The position numbers and the translations under genes are program-made. Below are positions 35,501 through 43,034 of a DNA stretch of 64,000 nucleotides, piece by piece (positions within the stretch are counted from its first letter, which is position 1; each line of letters opens with the position of its first letter). The DNA is taken from positions 186,001-250,000 of the forward strand of contig NZ_QGDC01000001.1 in assembly GCF_003324525.1 (NCBI RefSeq). The letters run 5' to 3'. This stretch comes from Mucilaginibacter hurinus. GTDB lineage: Bacteria; Bacteroidota; Bacteroidia; Sphingobacteriales; Sphingobacteriaceae. Under the pieces are notes generated by a model. It saw nothing but the letters and a program-made list of their open reading frames with translations. It made no database searches and was not told the DNA's origin.

Positions 35501-37443
35501 CCTAACGAACCTGTGCCCGTTAACCCGCGCATGGACAAGGTTTGCGGTGCACCACTCCCGCCGGTGAATTTGAATACATCGCTAAGGCCCCTGATGTAAA
35601 CATCGCCGGAAGCATCTACCGCCGTACCTTGCACCGGGCCGTCATTGTAAAACGTAGTAATACTGCTGTCAGCCGCGTTTACCCTTCTAACGCCGTTGCC
35701 CCCGTTGTCGTTAAAATAAATATCCCCGTTGGGTGCAACTGACATGGATGAGGCGCCCGTCATCATGCCCGAACCTACACGGTATTGAGTGGAAGCGTAA
35801 TCGAATGAACCTACGTTTAAGGCGGTTGGAACTAACAGATTAATGGGTAACCCCTGTTTAAAAACGTTTGGCCCGGCATAGCTGTAATCCGGAAGTGCAG
35901 GACGTGTTATCCTGTAAGTTTTTTCCTGCCCCTGAGCGGCGGTCACCACTATCTGTATTATTGTTTCGGCGGCAGGTAAGTCAACACTTTGCGAAACTGC
36001 ACCCGATGAAACCGCACTGCCATCAACTGTAATAACTGCCCCGGTTTCAGCTGCTGTCGGTGTAATAGTTACGGCAGAAGGGTGATTTAACTTCAGTTGA
36101 TAATCAGTTACATCAGGATTGAATTCCGGAATCAACGTTCCTGCGCTGAGTATAAGGGACACCAAGTTAGCATTACCAGCTACTACCTTTATCTTAACAG
36201 TCTGACTAGTTGCGCCCGCTTCGTTCCAGGCGGTAACTTTATATTGTTTTTCAGCGGCAACAATTGCAGGCGTACCTTCAATAACACCGGTATTGCTGTT
36301 TAAAATTATCCCTGCCGGTAAGTATTTGGCAAAGTAGCCACCGGTTGGCTGTAGCTTGGTTATATATCCCGCGAATTGGCCCGCAGTATAAATATTACCG
36401 GCCGCGTCTAATATAACGCCCGAGGTATGGATTGACGAGGTATACAGCGTAGTTGGGGTGGTAAAGTTACCGGCATGGTACATCTTCAGGTTCTGTGCCT
36501 GTGAATCGGTGATTAACAGGTTGCCTGCGGCATCAACTGCCAATGCTGAAACACGCGACAGCCCGGCTAACACGAGCGACGGCGAACCGCCGGATGCTGA
36601 TATTCGGTGGATATCATATTGTGTAACGCCTGATACTGTTTTATACGTAGTTACATAAACGTCGCTATTGGGCGCTATAGTAAAGTGTGCAATGTTGTCG
36701 CTAAAGGTAGCCAGACGTATCGTGTCCGTATTGGCTGCCGGTAATTTATAAACAGCTTTTTTAGTGAGGGAGTATACATACATGTTCCCGTCACCGTCCA
36801 CACCTAACGAACCTGTGCCCGTTAACCCGCGCATGGACAAGGTTTGCGGTGCACCACTCCCGCCGGTGAATTTGAATACATCGCTAAGGCCCCTGATGTA
36901 AACATCGCCGGAAGCATCTACCGCCGTACCTTGCACCGGGCCGTCATTGTAAAACGTAGTAATACTGCTGTCAGCCGCGTTTACCCTTCTAACGCCGTTG
37001 CCCCCGTTGTCCCTAAAATAAATATCCCCGTTGGGTGCAACTGACATGGACGAGGCGCCCGTCATCATGCCCGAACCTACACGGTATTGAGCGGTACCGT
37101 AATCAAATGAAGCTACATATAAACTTGTCGGAGCAATTCCAGTAATGGGCTCGCCTGAAGTTAATATACTAACTGCCGACGGGTAATTAAGTACAGGCGC
37201 CGGTATAGTAGGTGTTACATTTATAGAATACGTTTTGCTATTAGCCGCGAATGCAGCTGGAGAAAAAACTTCGATTACATCGCCTGTATTAAATTTTTGA
37301 GCATCACGGTAGATAAAGCCTGGCGGGTGCGCCGAAGCATGCAATGCTGAGGTAAGCACTAAAAAACAAATGCAGGCTTTTATTACAATACTGTAAGAAA
37401 GTACCCGCGTCCGCGAACGATAGAAAGGTAAAAAACTATACAT
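29587..37443 (-). CDS. Giant T9SS-secreted protein: NHL-type propellers, Ig-like and cadherin-like domains, type B C-terminal sorting domain
   Basis: About 2,618 residues from ATG 37443 (frame open to 37479; the chosen start gives a compact signal peptide ending near ALHASA). Order from the N-terminus: signal peptide; four blocks of NHL/SBBP-like beta-propeller repeats (repeated DxxGNxYxxD-type units), each closed by a He_PIG-type Ig segment (GVIEGTP or GVISGTP); single or multiple cadherin-like beta-sandwich domains (repeated pattern LxLSxGxLxPxFxxxxxxYxxxV...TYTIxVxR) between and after them; finally a gliding-motility-associated (CHU_C-type) domain with NGDGINDQL and KSGYIILKY at the C-terminus. 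That domain routes proteins through the type IX secretion system and leaves them at the surface. Probable adhesin or matrix protein; ligand unknown. Two ~0.9 kb internal copies are almost identical (separate entries). Confidence 0.9.
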   Translation of the reverse strand: MYSFLPFYRSRTRVLSYSIVIKACICFLVLTSALHASAHPPGFIYRDAQKFNTGDVIEVFSPAAFAANSKTYSINVTPTIPAPVLNYPSAVSILTSGEPITGIAPTSLYVASFDYGTAQYRVGSGMMTGASSMSVAPNGDIYFRDNGGNGVRRVNAADSSITTFYNDGPVQGTAVDASGDVYIRGLSDVFKFTGGSGAPQTLSMRGLTGTGSLGVDGDGNMYVYSLTKKAVYKLPAANTDTIRLATFSDNIAHFTIAPNSDVYVTTYKTVSGVTQYDIHRISASGGSPSLVLAGLSRVSALAVDAAGNLLITDSQAQNLKMYHAGNFTTPTTLYTSSIHTSGVILDAAGNIYTAGQFAGYITKLQPTGGYFAKYLPAGIILNSNTGVIEGTPAIVAAEKQYKVTAWNEAGATSQTVKIKVVAGNANLVSLILSAGTLIPEFNPDVTDYQLKLNHPSAVTITPTAAETGAVITVDGSAVSSGAVSQSVDLPAAETIIQIVVTAAQGQEKTYRITRPALPDYSYAGPNVFKQGLPINLLVPTALNVGSFDYASTQYRVGSGMMTGASSMSVAPNGDIYFNDNGGNGVRRVNAADSSITTFYNDGPVQGTAVDASGDVYIRGLSDVFKFTGGSGAPQTLSMRGLTGTGSLGVDGDGNMYVYSLTKKAVYKLPAANTDTIRLATFSDNIAHFTIAPNSDVYVTTYKTVSGVTQYDIHRISASGGSPSLVLAGLSRVSALAVDAAGNLLITDSQAQDLKMYHAGNFTTPTTLYTSSIHTSGVILDAAGNIYTAGQFAGYITKLQPTGGYFSKYLPVGLTLNSNTGVIEGTPAIVAAEKQYKVTAWNEAGYNEKQVAITVEADILALMGLSVVEKGLSPAFDAGIFNYTLLVNSDTTVLHISATAEPSINITINGANVSSGLETEVPLVTGDNLISVRIANAVGDTVTYNITATRAPSTNANLTGLVIEDHANITLTPAFSPTETAYTATTNGPVSYVYVTPGSDPGQQVYVNDEYIGCGCSSSAVEVFTGANQIVVKVIAEDGVTEKNYNIHVNVPANTNLQSLDIDDYAAFDPDFNPDSTSYAITVRGSKTTIVVYPLSFEPSNLVAVNGVEVPWGDASPEIPLALGANVITVTVTTPDSSSSKTYTLNVNRNGATEAGLLSMTVSHGVLTPAFATADTAYSLNVGPEVDYIGVTPTAIDSNATIYVDDFLTPSGEEGFSYNLYEGENTVIVDVIASDGVTSKTYVLTVNKAAPVFPDVNYNSGYTFTKDVPITPVAPVSANVDPITAGYLLPTTLNSDLSGAVNVVLDKDENAYVVTQNANPGLYKVPYGGGTPQLIVGGYTGLYGLAINPAGDVFMADAFGGETTLFKVAAGTTTAMPIGHSVSKPVGLALDTAGNIYVAEQESGKIKRLLAGDGYSTVEEIATGFTSVFGLALDRDNNVYLTETQSGNLIKLLAAENYQVADTLAVELQYPLAIKADPIGNLFVADAGTQRLTKIPAGGGSPVVIAENVGLATGITLSREGYLYFTSMAGTLSVTAALGGYYIDKPLPAGLNFNDTTGVISGTPRSISPVTSYLVTANNSIGTGSAEFDIEVAAGNAVLDSLVVSAGSLSPAFNQSQFEYTAIVDSAEANINVTPYANDAAASIKVNGSDVPSGAPSQDIGLNYGDNTINVVVTSENGLTTKTYTITVNRGAAPPVLSYSGPQVYVTNNTITPLTPTGSNISSPGFSCQPDSLTSDIVYPYALTADGQGNLYTQSFDGGLIFKIDKNGTSSLYNSDFEAQASLASDGAGNLYVAHYNNTSIAKIPAGGGPAQILASGLQAPSAIAADNYGNLYVADSEIKKINAVTGDVVSLGGDFYHAIAMAVDGSRNIYIATVDGELKKLLAADNYHTSILLADDLGVPGGITVDGANNVFVTSLDYGEITKVTASGQAETFSYCAFSPGGIAFNNQGKLFISELVINSISYFNPVGGYYISPALPAGLAINDTTGVISGTPALATPARDYTVTTYNRFGSGQAAVNITVVESMADLSNLTISRGTLSPVFSSADTSYTVAVLNTTTALSVTPTAALPASAITINGSQVTSGEPEEIPLNIGNNTVSIIVTAEDGVTTKTYTVVITRKPSTNALLSQLELDQGITKKKVNGPNYRDYKATAYTNAVSIAASAQDSGATIYINGELVPSGGQSQPITLTIGANTINTVVTAADGVTSNTYSIVVTRKLSDNALLSQLDLDQGITKKKVSGINYRDYTALAYTNAVRVLASAHDPGAIIRINGELVTSGEYSSPIMLNNGANNVNVVVTAADGITINTYSIVVTRKLSDNALLSQLELDQGITKKKVKGSNFRDYTASTYATTVRVTASVHDAGATIRINGEEVASGGQSQPITLNPGANIINTVVTAADGITTNTYSIVVTRRASANTNLAGLTLTPEFTVSTQSGNYVAAVNAETAVVKVHPLAEDPNAAIVVNNMPLIDGYSPDISLEAGENNLTVTVTAQNGASKNYQLIITRPGAMRMQMNTAAPMQNTLPEVTVNSALSPNGDGINDQLIVNGIEAYPANSLTIMNSKGVQVIYISGYDNQAKVFDGRNRAGALQPQGTYFYLLEYKAGSETKRKSGYIILKY
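30210..31091. repeat. Three tandem 294-bp repeats inside the giant gene
   Basis: Copies at about 30210-30503, 30504-30797 and 30798-31091, each 98 codons, each encoding one cadherin-like beta-sandwich with the shared stretch LDQGITKKKV. The exact 294-bp period keeps the frame. Copies differ by scattered substitutions, so this expansion is older than the 0.9 kb duplication. Confidence 0.85.
34913..35800. repeat. Long direct repeat, copy B (giant gene)
   Basis: Nearly identical to 36215-37102 at a constant offset of 1,302 bp (434 codons, in frame). It encodes a complete NHL-type propeller block plus the Ig-like closure. Most differences lie in the first ~180 bp and at the far end; the central ~700 bp show only isolated changes. 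Confidence 0.92.
36215..37102. repeat. Long direct repeat, copy A (giant gene)
   Basis: Partner of 34913-35800. The ~410 bp between the copies encode one cadherin-like domain, so the duplicated unit is propeller + Ig-like + cadherin-like. Confidence 0.92.
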
Positions 37444-37479
37444 AAATAATGTGTCAGGTATAAGGTATACATATCCCAT

Positions 37480-38129
37480 TCGGGGATATATCTATCTGTT
37501 ATTAAGCTATTTGCTTAAATTATCATATCGCTGCCGCGAACGATATGCAATTGATATTACAGGAGCAACAACCGAAACAAACAGGTGCTCTGATTACCTA
37601 TTGCTATATACAGCATTATAATTAATGATTTTTACCGGGCTTAAAGCTTTCCCCGTCTGTGGAAAAAAAGCAATTAAAATTCTTTGCAGGGTGTTGTAAA
37701 TCTGTTTCATAATCAATCAGGGTTTTGTTAAAACGTGCATCCGAAACAGCGTCCCACTCGAAAAATCCGGAAATCAACCACTTTTGACTATAATAGAGTA
37801 CACTTTTAACTGAAAGCCAGCAATTTACGAAATATTTTAATTTTTATATATTAAATAATAATCTATGCGACAACTTTTAACCAATTATGTGGTTAGTACG
37901 CATCTTCATGCTAAACGTGTAAGCATTTGTATTAATAATATAAAACAACAAACCTCCCGTATTCCCGTTTATTTAATGTACCTTTAAGAAATTCACTACG
38001 CCAGCGCATCTTCTCTTAGGCATTGCCAATTTTCTGACACGGCAGTATTTAAGCTTTTAAATTACATAATGAAATAACCGGCTCACTGCCGCAATGCATC
38101 ATCACACACTTACATTAATAATCAGTACT
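37480..38129. other. 650-bp intergenic region upstream of the giant gene
   Basis: AT-rich, no credible gene; a 40-codon ORF at 37865-37987 has no supporting feature. Two inverted repeats lie in front of the giant gene: ATATCCC/GGGATAT (37471-37477, 37483-37489) and CATATCG/CGATATG (37524-37530, 37541-37547). The 12-mer CCGCGAACGATA occurs at 37534-37545 and again at 37411-37422 inside the start of the gene. No clear TTG-N19-TAnnTTTG promoter was found for either flanking gene. Confidence 0.5.
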
Positions 38130-38267
38130 ATGAGCAAAGACAAAGGAAATAAAGAAACCAAAAAGGCACCTGCAGAAGGCCCAAAAAAAGCTAAGTCTGA
38201 CTACCAGTCGGGCAAAACTTCAACGTCAAGTCTTGACGCTGCTTTTACAACCAAGAAAAAGAAATAA
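38130..38267 (+). CDS. Small basic hypothetical protein (45 aa)
   Basis: ATG 38130 to TAA 38267, 45 codons, starting MSKDKGNKETKK and ending FTTKKKK. It is about one-third lysine, hydrophilic, with no hydrophobic segment, and likely unstructured or nucleic-acid associated. The evidence that it is real is its position: its stop is 2 bp before the ATG of the next gene, both sit behind a 650-bp non-coding region, and a strong terminator follows the pair. I recognise no family. Confidence 0.65.
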   Translation: MSKDKGNKETKKAPAEGPKKAKSDYQSGKTSTSSLDAAFTTKKKK

Positions 38268-38269
38268 TC

Positions 38270-38590
38270 ATGGCAGACAAAACATTAGATTACCAGGCGA
38301 ATGTGTACGTGTACGATTTAAATAATTGCGCACGTGAACACGGGTTTAAAGAGGATGACGTATGGGTATTAAACCTCGCCAGCGTTGACGAAAAAAAGGC
38401 GCTGGAAAAGAAATATATGCCTACCATTTCTGTTAAAGCATTACCCGAATTTTTATCACAATTGGGCCATGCCGTAAGAGATAAACTTATACAGGCCAAA
38501 TCAAGCTTTGAAAAGCAGCTAAGCGATAGCGAGTCGCCCGGTAACGATCTTCAGTATCTTGTGGCTTATAGCCCCAAAAGGTTCAGATAA
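38270..38590 (+). CDS. Hypothetical protein (106 aa)
   Basis: Soluble 106-residue protein without signal peptide or membrane segment. A mixed alpha/beta N-terminal half (YQANVYVYDLNNCAREHGF, VWVLNLASVDEKKALEKKY; shown in parts) is followed by an amphipathic helix-rich segment (about 58-88). I do not recognise the family. Follows the 45-aa gene by 2 bp and is terminated at 38606-38632, so the two form a small dedicated operon. Confidence 0.75.
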   Translation: MADKTLDYQANVYVYDLNNCAREHGFKEDDVWVLNLASVDEKKALEKKYMPTISVKALPEFLSQLGHAVRDKLIQAKSSFEKQLSDSESPGNDLQYLVAYSPKRFR

Positions 38591-38605
38591 TAACTCATAT
38601 CCAGG

Positions 38606-38632
38606 CGCTCCTGTAACAACAGGGGCGTTTTG
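38606..38632 (+). terminator. Rho-independent terminator of the small-protein operon
   Basis: Nine-base stem (38606-38614 with 38619-38627, one G-T pair), tetraloop AACA, then TTTTGTTT. Confidence 0.85.
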
Positions 38633-38702
38633 TTTAATGACATTTTTTTTAAGGTTAAGCGTCAGTTGCGCGCACAACCACCCTGCTATCGCCGAAAAGC
38701 AA

Positions 38703-39116
38703 TTACAGTGTACCGGCGAGCTGTACCATTAGCCTGGCTTCATCCGGCGTTACATAATATTGTTCAACGCCTATTGTGCCTGGTTTAACGCCCGGCTGTT
38801 GCATCAACTCATTAAATATCCGGCCAAATTCATGTTCGTTGCCCTCCCATTTAAACAAAGTAGCCAGATATTTTCCTTTTGGTATTATATATTCGTCCAA
38901 GCCAAATGTGTCATCACCGCTCATTTTGTTTACACCGGCGTAGTAAACAATATTGCCGGCGCTCATTTTACTTATACCGTATAGCTGGCGCGGCTTGTCT
39001 GACCCGACTAACCGGTGCAGCTTATCATAAGCGTCTTTTATTCCTGCGGGAAATGAAGCAGCTTTAACGCAAATGGTTACAATGTCTTCTTTAATTTCAA
39101 ATTCGCTGATTTCCAT
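38703..39116 (-). CDS. GyrI-like/AraC effector-binding-type small-molecule binding protein
   Basis: 137 residues from ATG 39116 (MEISEFEIKEDIV). The pattern of an N-terminal strand, an amphipathic helix (PAGIKDAYDKLHRLV), then YGISKM, IVYYAGVNKM and a C-terminal GKYLATLFKWEG resembles the SHS2-fold effector-binding domain of GyrI-like proteins, which stand alone or at the end of AraC/MerR regulators. No DNA-binding domain here. The frame is open to 39326 and an upstream ATG (39233) would add a hydrophobic signal-like N-terminus; I favour the shorter form but cannot exclude an exported version. Confidence 0.65.
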   Translation of the reverse strand: MEISEFEIKEDIVTICVKAASFPAGIKDAYDKLHRLVGSDKPRQLYGISKMSAGNIVYYAGVNKMSGDDTFGLDEYIIPKGKYLATLFKWEGNEHEFGRIFNELMQQPGVKPGTIGVEQYYVTPDEARLMVQLAGTL

Positions 39117-39298
39117 GATAATACTTTTATTCAAATTTCCGCAACCAACCGGTGTTGCACAAGTGCACATTGCGGCAAAATAAAGGGTAGTTTGCGACAC
39201 TAAAAGCTTAATTCGAGATAATATACGCTTCATAACAACCAATTTCTTCTTTTTAATTACCCTGCACGTTGCCGTAATTTGTTGCAAACCAATTTGCC

Positions 39299-40891
39299 AT
39301 GCTTTACAAAATTTTCGCTGCCGCACTTGCCGCTGCTTTTACTTTGCTGTTGTTGCCGGGATGCAAAGACCAGGCTAAACCTTCAGAAACTGCTGAAGTA
39401 ATATACCATGTATGCCAGCGCAGTTTCTACGACAGCAATGGCGACTTTAACGGCGACTTAAACGGGTTGCGCGAAAAGCTTGACTATTTACAGGACCTGG
39501 GCGTAACATCAATCTTGTTACTGCCGCTTTACGAATCGGTATACCATCACAATTACTTCGCCAGTGACTTTAAGAAGATTGACCCGGAATTTGGCACCAC
39601 CGATGATTACCTGGCCTTGGTAAAGGATATACACAGCCGTGGCATGAAACTGTATATGGATATGGAAACGCAATACGTTACACAGGAACATATTTGGTAC
39701 AAGGATTCGTACAATAATCCCAAGTCAAAATACAGCAATTATATATTATACGATGATTCGGCCCAAACCAAACCTTCAACCATTGTTTTTGAGCTTAACA
39801 GCCTGAAGGGTTATGATGGTGTTGAGCACAAAATAACCACCGTTAACCTGAAGAACAAGGACGTCCTGGAATATAATTATGAACTGTTTAAATACTTTGC
39901 CGACCCTAATAACGACGGCAATTTTGACGACGGTGTAGACGGCTTCCGTTTAGATCATGCTATGGATACCCTGGACTTAAAGCCCCGCCTTACCGGGTTG
40001 TTTAAAGCGTTTTGGTCGCCGCTGCTTACAAGGCTTAAACAGGTAAATCCTAAATTAAACTTTGTAGCTGAGCAGGCAGATTGGTCATCGTTAGGAATAG
40101 ATTACCTAACCAAAGCTAATGTTGACAGGGTATTTAATTTCCGCCTGGCTTTTGCTATACGCGAATTTGACCGCGACAAGATAATGGCCATGGCCGATTC
40201 TTCTTTCAGCGCTACCCCTGCCGGTAAGCAGCAGGTGGTTTTTATTGAAAACCATGATATGCCGCGGTTTGCTCAGGTTGTAAAAAAAAATGCAGGCAAA
40301 GAAAAAGTCGGTGCAGCGCTAAATATACTTATAGGCGGTGTGCCGTCTATTTATTACGGACAGGAAATAGGCATGGTAAACGGTGATAAGCCGGATAACG
40401 TATATGGGCCCACTGACGCTAACGGCATCCCGCTGCGCGAGGCTTTTGAATGGTACAGCGGTGAAACTGGCAAGGGCATGTCGGTTTGGTATAAAGATAC
40501 CGGCCCATGGTGGACCGACCGCAACATGAAGCCCAATGACGGCATATCATATGAGGAGCAAAAGGGCAACAAAAACTCCTTGTGGAATTTTTATAAGACA
40601 GTTATCGCCCTGCGTAAAAATAACCAGGCTATAGGGCTGGGCCAATATCAAACGCTGCCGAACAGTAACAAGCAGGTGGTATCGTTTTTAAGGTACACTC
40701 ACCAACAAGCTGTAATGGTACTGGTTAACTTGTCCGCCACCGCACAAAAAGCTGAAGTTTATCTATCGGCCAGTAAGGTACCCGTAAACAGGTTGGGTAG
40801 CCTGATGAGTAATAAATCAGCATCGGCAAAAGACAGGCGTGTAACCATTGAGTTGCCGGGATATGGCGTTGAGGTGTTTGATGTAAAATAA
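39299..40891 (+). CDS. Alpha-amylase-family (GH13) lipoprotein
   Basis: Hydrolyses or rearranges alpha-glucosidic bonds, anchored as a lipoprotein: signal peptide with lipobox LLPGC (C22). The GH13 barrel spans about 33-450: nucleophile D219 in DGFRLDHAMD, acid/base E258 in FVAEQAD, and the third carboxylate D320 in IENHDMPRF. A C-terminal beta domain (about 460-530) follows. Conserved region I is atypical (MDMETQYVTQEH instead of the usual DxxxNH). Substrate (starch, glycogen or trehalose-related) not resolved; no SusC/SusD pair is nearby. Confidence 0.9.
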   Translation: MLYKIFAAALAAAFTLLLLPGCKDQAKPSETAEVIYHVCQRSFYDSNGDFNGDLNGLREKLDYLQDLGVTSILLLPLYESVYHHNYFASDFKKIDPEFGTTDDYLALVKDIHSRGMKLYMDMETQYVTQEHIWYKDSYNNPKSKYSNYILYDDSAQTKPSTIVFELNSLKGYDGVEHKITTVNLKNKDVLEYNYELFKYFADPNNDGNFDDGVDGFRLDHAMDTLDLKPRLTGLFKAFWSPLLTRLKQVNPKLNFVAEQADWSSLGIDYLTKANVDRVFNFRLAFAIREFDRDKIMAMADSSFSATPAGKQQVVFIENHDMPRFAQVVKKNAGKEKVGAALNILIGGVPSIYYGQEIGMVNGDKPDNVYGPTDANGIPLREAFEWYSGETGKGMSVWYKDTGPWWTDRNMKPNDGISYEEQKGNKNSLWNFYKTVIALRKNNQAIGLGQYQTLPNSNKQVVSFLRYTHQQAVMVLVNLSATAQKAEVYLSASKVPVNRLGSLMSNKSASAKDRRVTIELPGYGVEVFDVK

Positions 40892-40892
40892 C

Positions 40893-41669
40893 CTACTTCT
40901 TAAGAAAAAATACGCCGATCACGATGCCTATTACCGCGCTCAATACCAGCATAAACAACAGGCTGAGGATATATGACCACAATGCTTTTAACCCTATGAT
41001 AACTTTTGATTCATTTTTAAATAACTGAATGAAACTCCATATGTATAACGCCAGGCCAATAGTTGATGCTACCATGGTACTTATGCCCGGCGCGGCAACG
41101 CTGTAATAATAGGTAAGCGGAAATAATAATAATGATACAACCAGCAATTGAGCGGTTAAAAACAAGTTGATAACCAGGTTCTGCACGTAATTATATCCGG
41201 ACTTGCGGAACACCAGAAATGAGCCTAAAGCAAAAAAGGGCAGCATCATCACTACAGCAAGCGAATAATGGCTGCTGAGCCAGTCATTTGTTTTTGAAGT
41301 TGTTTGTACAAGCGTTCTATCGGCAGTAACCTGCGGAATATCGTTTATTTCGAAAAAATGATATAAAAAGCCGTATGCACCGGCAAGCACCAATACCAGT
41401 GCGAAAGGTTTAAAATGCATTACACGCTTGCCGTCAATAAACTCGCGAATGGCATGTCCCGGGCGCGTAAAAAGCTCTTTCAGGGTAAAGAAAAAGCCTT
41501 TGTCAACATGTAGTACGGTGTGCTGAACATCATGCCATAAATAATGAAAATTTATTGGATGGGTATCGGCTGTTTGGCCGCAATTGCTGCAAAAGTTACC
41601 GTGTAATGTATTGTTACAGTTTTTACATACAGGGTTAGTATGTAATGGCTTGTCGTCCCTCGTTTCCAT
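40893..41669 (-). CDS. DUF3667 membrane protein with N-terminal zinc-ribbon
   Basis: 258 residues. An N-terminal zinc-ribbon-like CxxC...CxxC (CKNCNNTLHGNFCSNCGQ, about 18-35) precedes the DUF3667 core (HYLWHDVQHTVLHVDKGFFFTLKELFTRPG; here in part) and GKRVMHFKPF; four to five hydrophobic segments follow (about 88-110, 135-155, 165-190, 200-220, 232-255). Family function unknown; common in this phylum. A frameshifted paralogue lies directly upstream on the same strand. Confidence 0.85.
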   Translation of the reverse strand: METRDDKPLHTNPVCKNCNNTLHGNFCSNCGQTADTHPINFHYLWHDVQHTVLHVDKGFFFTLKELFTRPGHAIREFIDGKRVMHFKPFALVLVLAGAYGFLYHFFEINDIPQVTADRTLVQTTSKTNDWLSSHYSLAVVMMLPFFALGSFLVFRKSGYNYVQNLVINLFLTAQLLVVSLLLFPLTYYYSVAAPGISTMVASTIGLALYIWSFIQLFKNESKVIIGLKALWSYILSLLFMLVLSAVIGIVIGVFFLKK

Positions 41670-41751
41670 TTATCCGGCCCGGTTAATAGTTAAAGGGTAA
41701 ATATAAATTTCTTCCTTTTAATTATAAAACAGTACCAGTCTTAAAAGAAAT

Positions 41752-42491
41752 TCAGCCGTTAACAGAAAATCCAAACTTTTGGAAGATAAGCACTGCAATA
41801 ACCGCTAAAACTATAAATAATGTTACACTAAATACAATGGACAGCAATACCTGTAATACGGTTTTAAACTTGTTGCTGTGGCTAAATAATTGCAAATAAG
41901 CTATTACCTGCAGCACTACGCCAATTACACCAATTGATAAATTTACTATAGTGGTATGCCTGTTAAATAAATGGTTAAGCGGAAATAAAGCCAGGCATAT
42001 AACAAGCCGTTGTGATACCAGGAACATGTTCAGTACTACGTGCTCGAGATAATTATACCCCTTACTACGAAAAACTATGAAAGAACAAGCGGCTACCAGT
42101 GGTATAAGTAAAATCTCGGCAAACGTAAAATGGTCCATGAGCCAACGTACAAGTCCGCCGCTTAATTCATTTGCCCCGCTGGTGTGTGCCTGAGTATTTA
42201 CAGCATACATACCACCAAGCAATAAATAAGATCGAATGGCTTAAAATATTCAACCCGTTTACCATCAAGGTAATCTTTTATGGTATTGCCCGGCCGCACA
42301 AATAATCCATAAACGGTAAAAAAAAATCCTTTGTTTAATTTCAGGTATTTGTGTTGTAACGCATCCAGAAAGTAATGGATGTTGATCCTTTTGGTATCTG
42401 CGTCCTGACCACAATTATTGCAAAAATTTCCTTCAAAACGGTTATAGCAGTTTTTGCATTTAATGGCGCCTGTAACTTTTGAAGAATGCAT
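41752..42491 (-). pseudogene. DUF3667 membrane protein, second copy, with a one-base frameshift
   Basis: Starts at ATG 42491 with the same zinc-ribbon (CKNCYNRFEGNFCNNCGQ) and FFFTVYGLFVRPG core as its neighbour, up to FKPFDLIY, then runs out of frame and stops at 42198. The rest of the domain (LLGGMYAV, then membrane segments) continues in another frame to 41752. One extra T on the minus strand at the A-run 42224-42226 would restore a ~246-residue protein very similar in layout to the copy at 40893-41669. Recent pseudogene or sequence error; the two fragments could in principle be separate peptides. Confidence 0.85.
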
Positions 42492-42540
42492 GTTGGCTAG
42501 CTGCTTACAGATTTAAGCGGCTAATACCATCCTAACCTAC

Positions 42541-42846
42541 CTACAACCTTGCCAGGTATTTAACCTCAACTATTGTATTTGCTGCCTGCTCATGCTCTTT
42601 TACCAGATCATCCAGCATCCTATTCAGCTTTTCGCGTACAACCGGCTGGTCAACGTCAATCTCAAAATCAACCGTTTCTGTATAAAGCAAGTGTTTTTCA
42701 TCATAATAAAATTTAAACAGGTATACTGAGGGGGTTTGTGAGTCCGCTTCGACAGTCCAGAAACCTTTTTTACCTGGATCATCCATGCCCCTAACGGTAG
42801 TTATACCGGTCATCAAAACCATCAATATTAAAATTGCCTTTTTCAC
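42541..42846 (-). CDS. Hypothetical secreted protein (101 aa)
   Basis: A typical Sec signal peptide (MKKAILILMVLMTGITTVRG, about 1-20) is followed by an 80-residue mature part with alternating strands (VYLFKFYYDEKHLLYTETVDFEI; in part) and an amphipathic helix (about 68-88). Periplasmic or surface location is likely. I recognise no family. Transcribed away from the dehydrogenase fusion gene. Confidence 0.65.
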   Translation of the reverse strand: MKKAILILMVLMTGITTVRGMDDPGKKGFWTVEADSQTPSVYLFKFYYDEKHLLYTETVDFEIDVDQPVVREKLNRMLDDLVKEHEQAANTIVEVKYLARL

Positions 42847-42972
42847 TATTTACTTTAAACAAATACTGTACCGTACAATGTGCTTTTACCTACCAAGACG
42901 CAACGCGAATGGAAAATGCTACATCCAGATTTAAAAACACAATAACTAGTCCCTTAAAATTCATAACAATCG

Positions 42973-43003
42973 ATTGCAATACTGTTGAACTATCATATCT
43001 TTG
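42973..43003 (+). promoter_or_regulatory. Bacteroidota-type promoter of the dehydrogenase/cytochrome fusion gene
   Basis: ATTG (42973-42976), 19 bases, TATCTTTG (42996-43003): full consensus. The start would be near 43010, 25 nt before the ATG at 43035. Confidence 0.75.
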
Positions 43004-43034
43004 CAACCTGTTATTATAAAAACCGCCAGCAATT

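Noticed and set aside
37865-37987. 40-codon ORF in the gap upstream of the small-protein operon
   Set aside because: Short, AT-rich, no operon partner, no recognisable motif; likely chance.
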